From contig CAKPAG010000010.1 in NCBI GenBank assembly GCA_934132895.1, positions 1-51,303 on the forward strand: a stretch of DNA of 51,303 nucleotides, given 5' to 3'. Source of the DNA: an uncultured Clostridia bacterium. Its GTDB lineage: Bacteria; Bacillota; Clostridia; TANB77; CAG-465. This document shows positions 51,266 through 51,303 of this stretch, one piece after another. Position numbers and translations under genes: made by a program. The first letter of the stretch is position 1. Each line of letters starts with the position of its first letter. Below the pieces are notes generated by a model. The model had not been told where the DNA came from. It did not search any database and saw nothing but the letters and a program-made list of their open reading frames with translations.

Positions 51266-51303
51266 AAATTTAGTCGCAAAAAACGACTAGAAAAAGCACA
51301 TTG

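Noticed and set aside
1..51303. CRISPR arrays, insertion sequences or transposases
   Set aside because: No regularly spaced repeats, transposase motifs or IS-type inverted ends were seen; repeats found are DnaA boxes, terminators and paralogue motifs.

Overview
The window is an AT-rich chromosomal segment centred on a replication origin. It most likely comes from a spore-forming member of the Clostridia (Bacillota). Three things support this: the origin-proximal gene order (parB-parA, rsmG-mnmG-mnmE-jag-yidC-yidD-rnpA-rpmH, oriC, dnaA-dnaN-recF-gyrB), the sporulation genes spoIVFA/spoIVFB-like, spoIIGA, sigE, sigG and ylmC, and low-GC Gram-positive Shine-Dalgarno sequences. Genes left of about 23.5 kb lie mostly on the minus strand and genes right of dnaA mostly on the plus strand, so transcription runs away from the origin on both arms. 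I cannot name the genus.

Left arm (0-13 kb): a RyR-domain-like protein, an ion-transporter-superfamily permease, a pair of M16 peptidase-like proteins (YmfF/YmfH type), YqeY, a TagO/WecA-type phosphotransferase with RpiB and a low-molecular-weight tyrosine phosphatase, a ZIP metal transporter, a DUF308 membrane protein, an isolated holin-endolysin pair, an 80-residue orphan protein behind a very strong promoter, and an unusual 638-residue protein that joins a SAMHD1-like HD domain to a CYTH (triphosphate tunnel) domain.

Origin region (13-31 kb): two tRNA-Ser genes, a Nudix hydrolase, ParB/ParA, the tRNA-modification and membrane-insertion genes, rpmH, then a bipartite oriC. DnaA boxes lie upstream of dnaA together with a perfect Spo0A-box-like site. 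More boxes, a CTA trinucleotide array (DnaA-trio) and an AT-rich unwinding tract lie between dnaA and dnaN. A 53-residue membrane peptide gene lies antisense between dnaN and recF.

Right arm (30-51 kb): a DUF2207 protein split into two overlapping frames, a small accessory cassette in which three paralogous small membrane proteins surround an Lgt-like gene, the infC-rpmI-rplT operon with a leader and apparent AUA start, efp, miaB, the spoIVFA/B-like pair, ftsA-ftsZ, spoIIGA-sigE-sigG, then an insertion (45-codon ORF plus a frameshifted ABC exporter, a DinD-like gene, murF) before ylmC. The window closes in tandem strong promoters for a gene beyond its edge.

Reading-frame breaks occur in ftsA (5' end), the ABC exporter and DUF2207. 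Some may be sequence errors and should be checked against reads before any biology is inferred.
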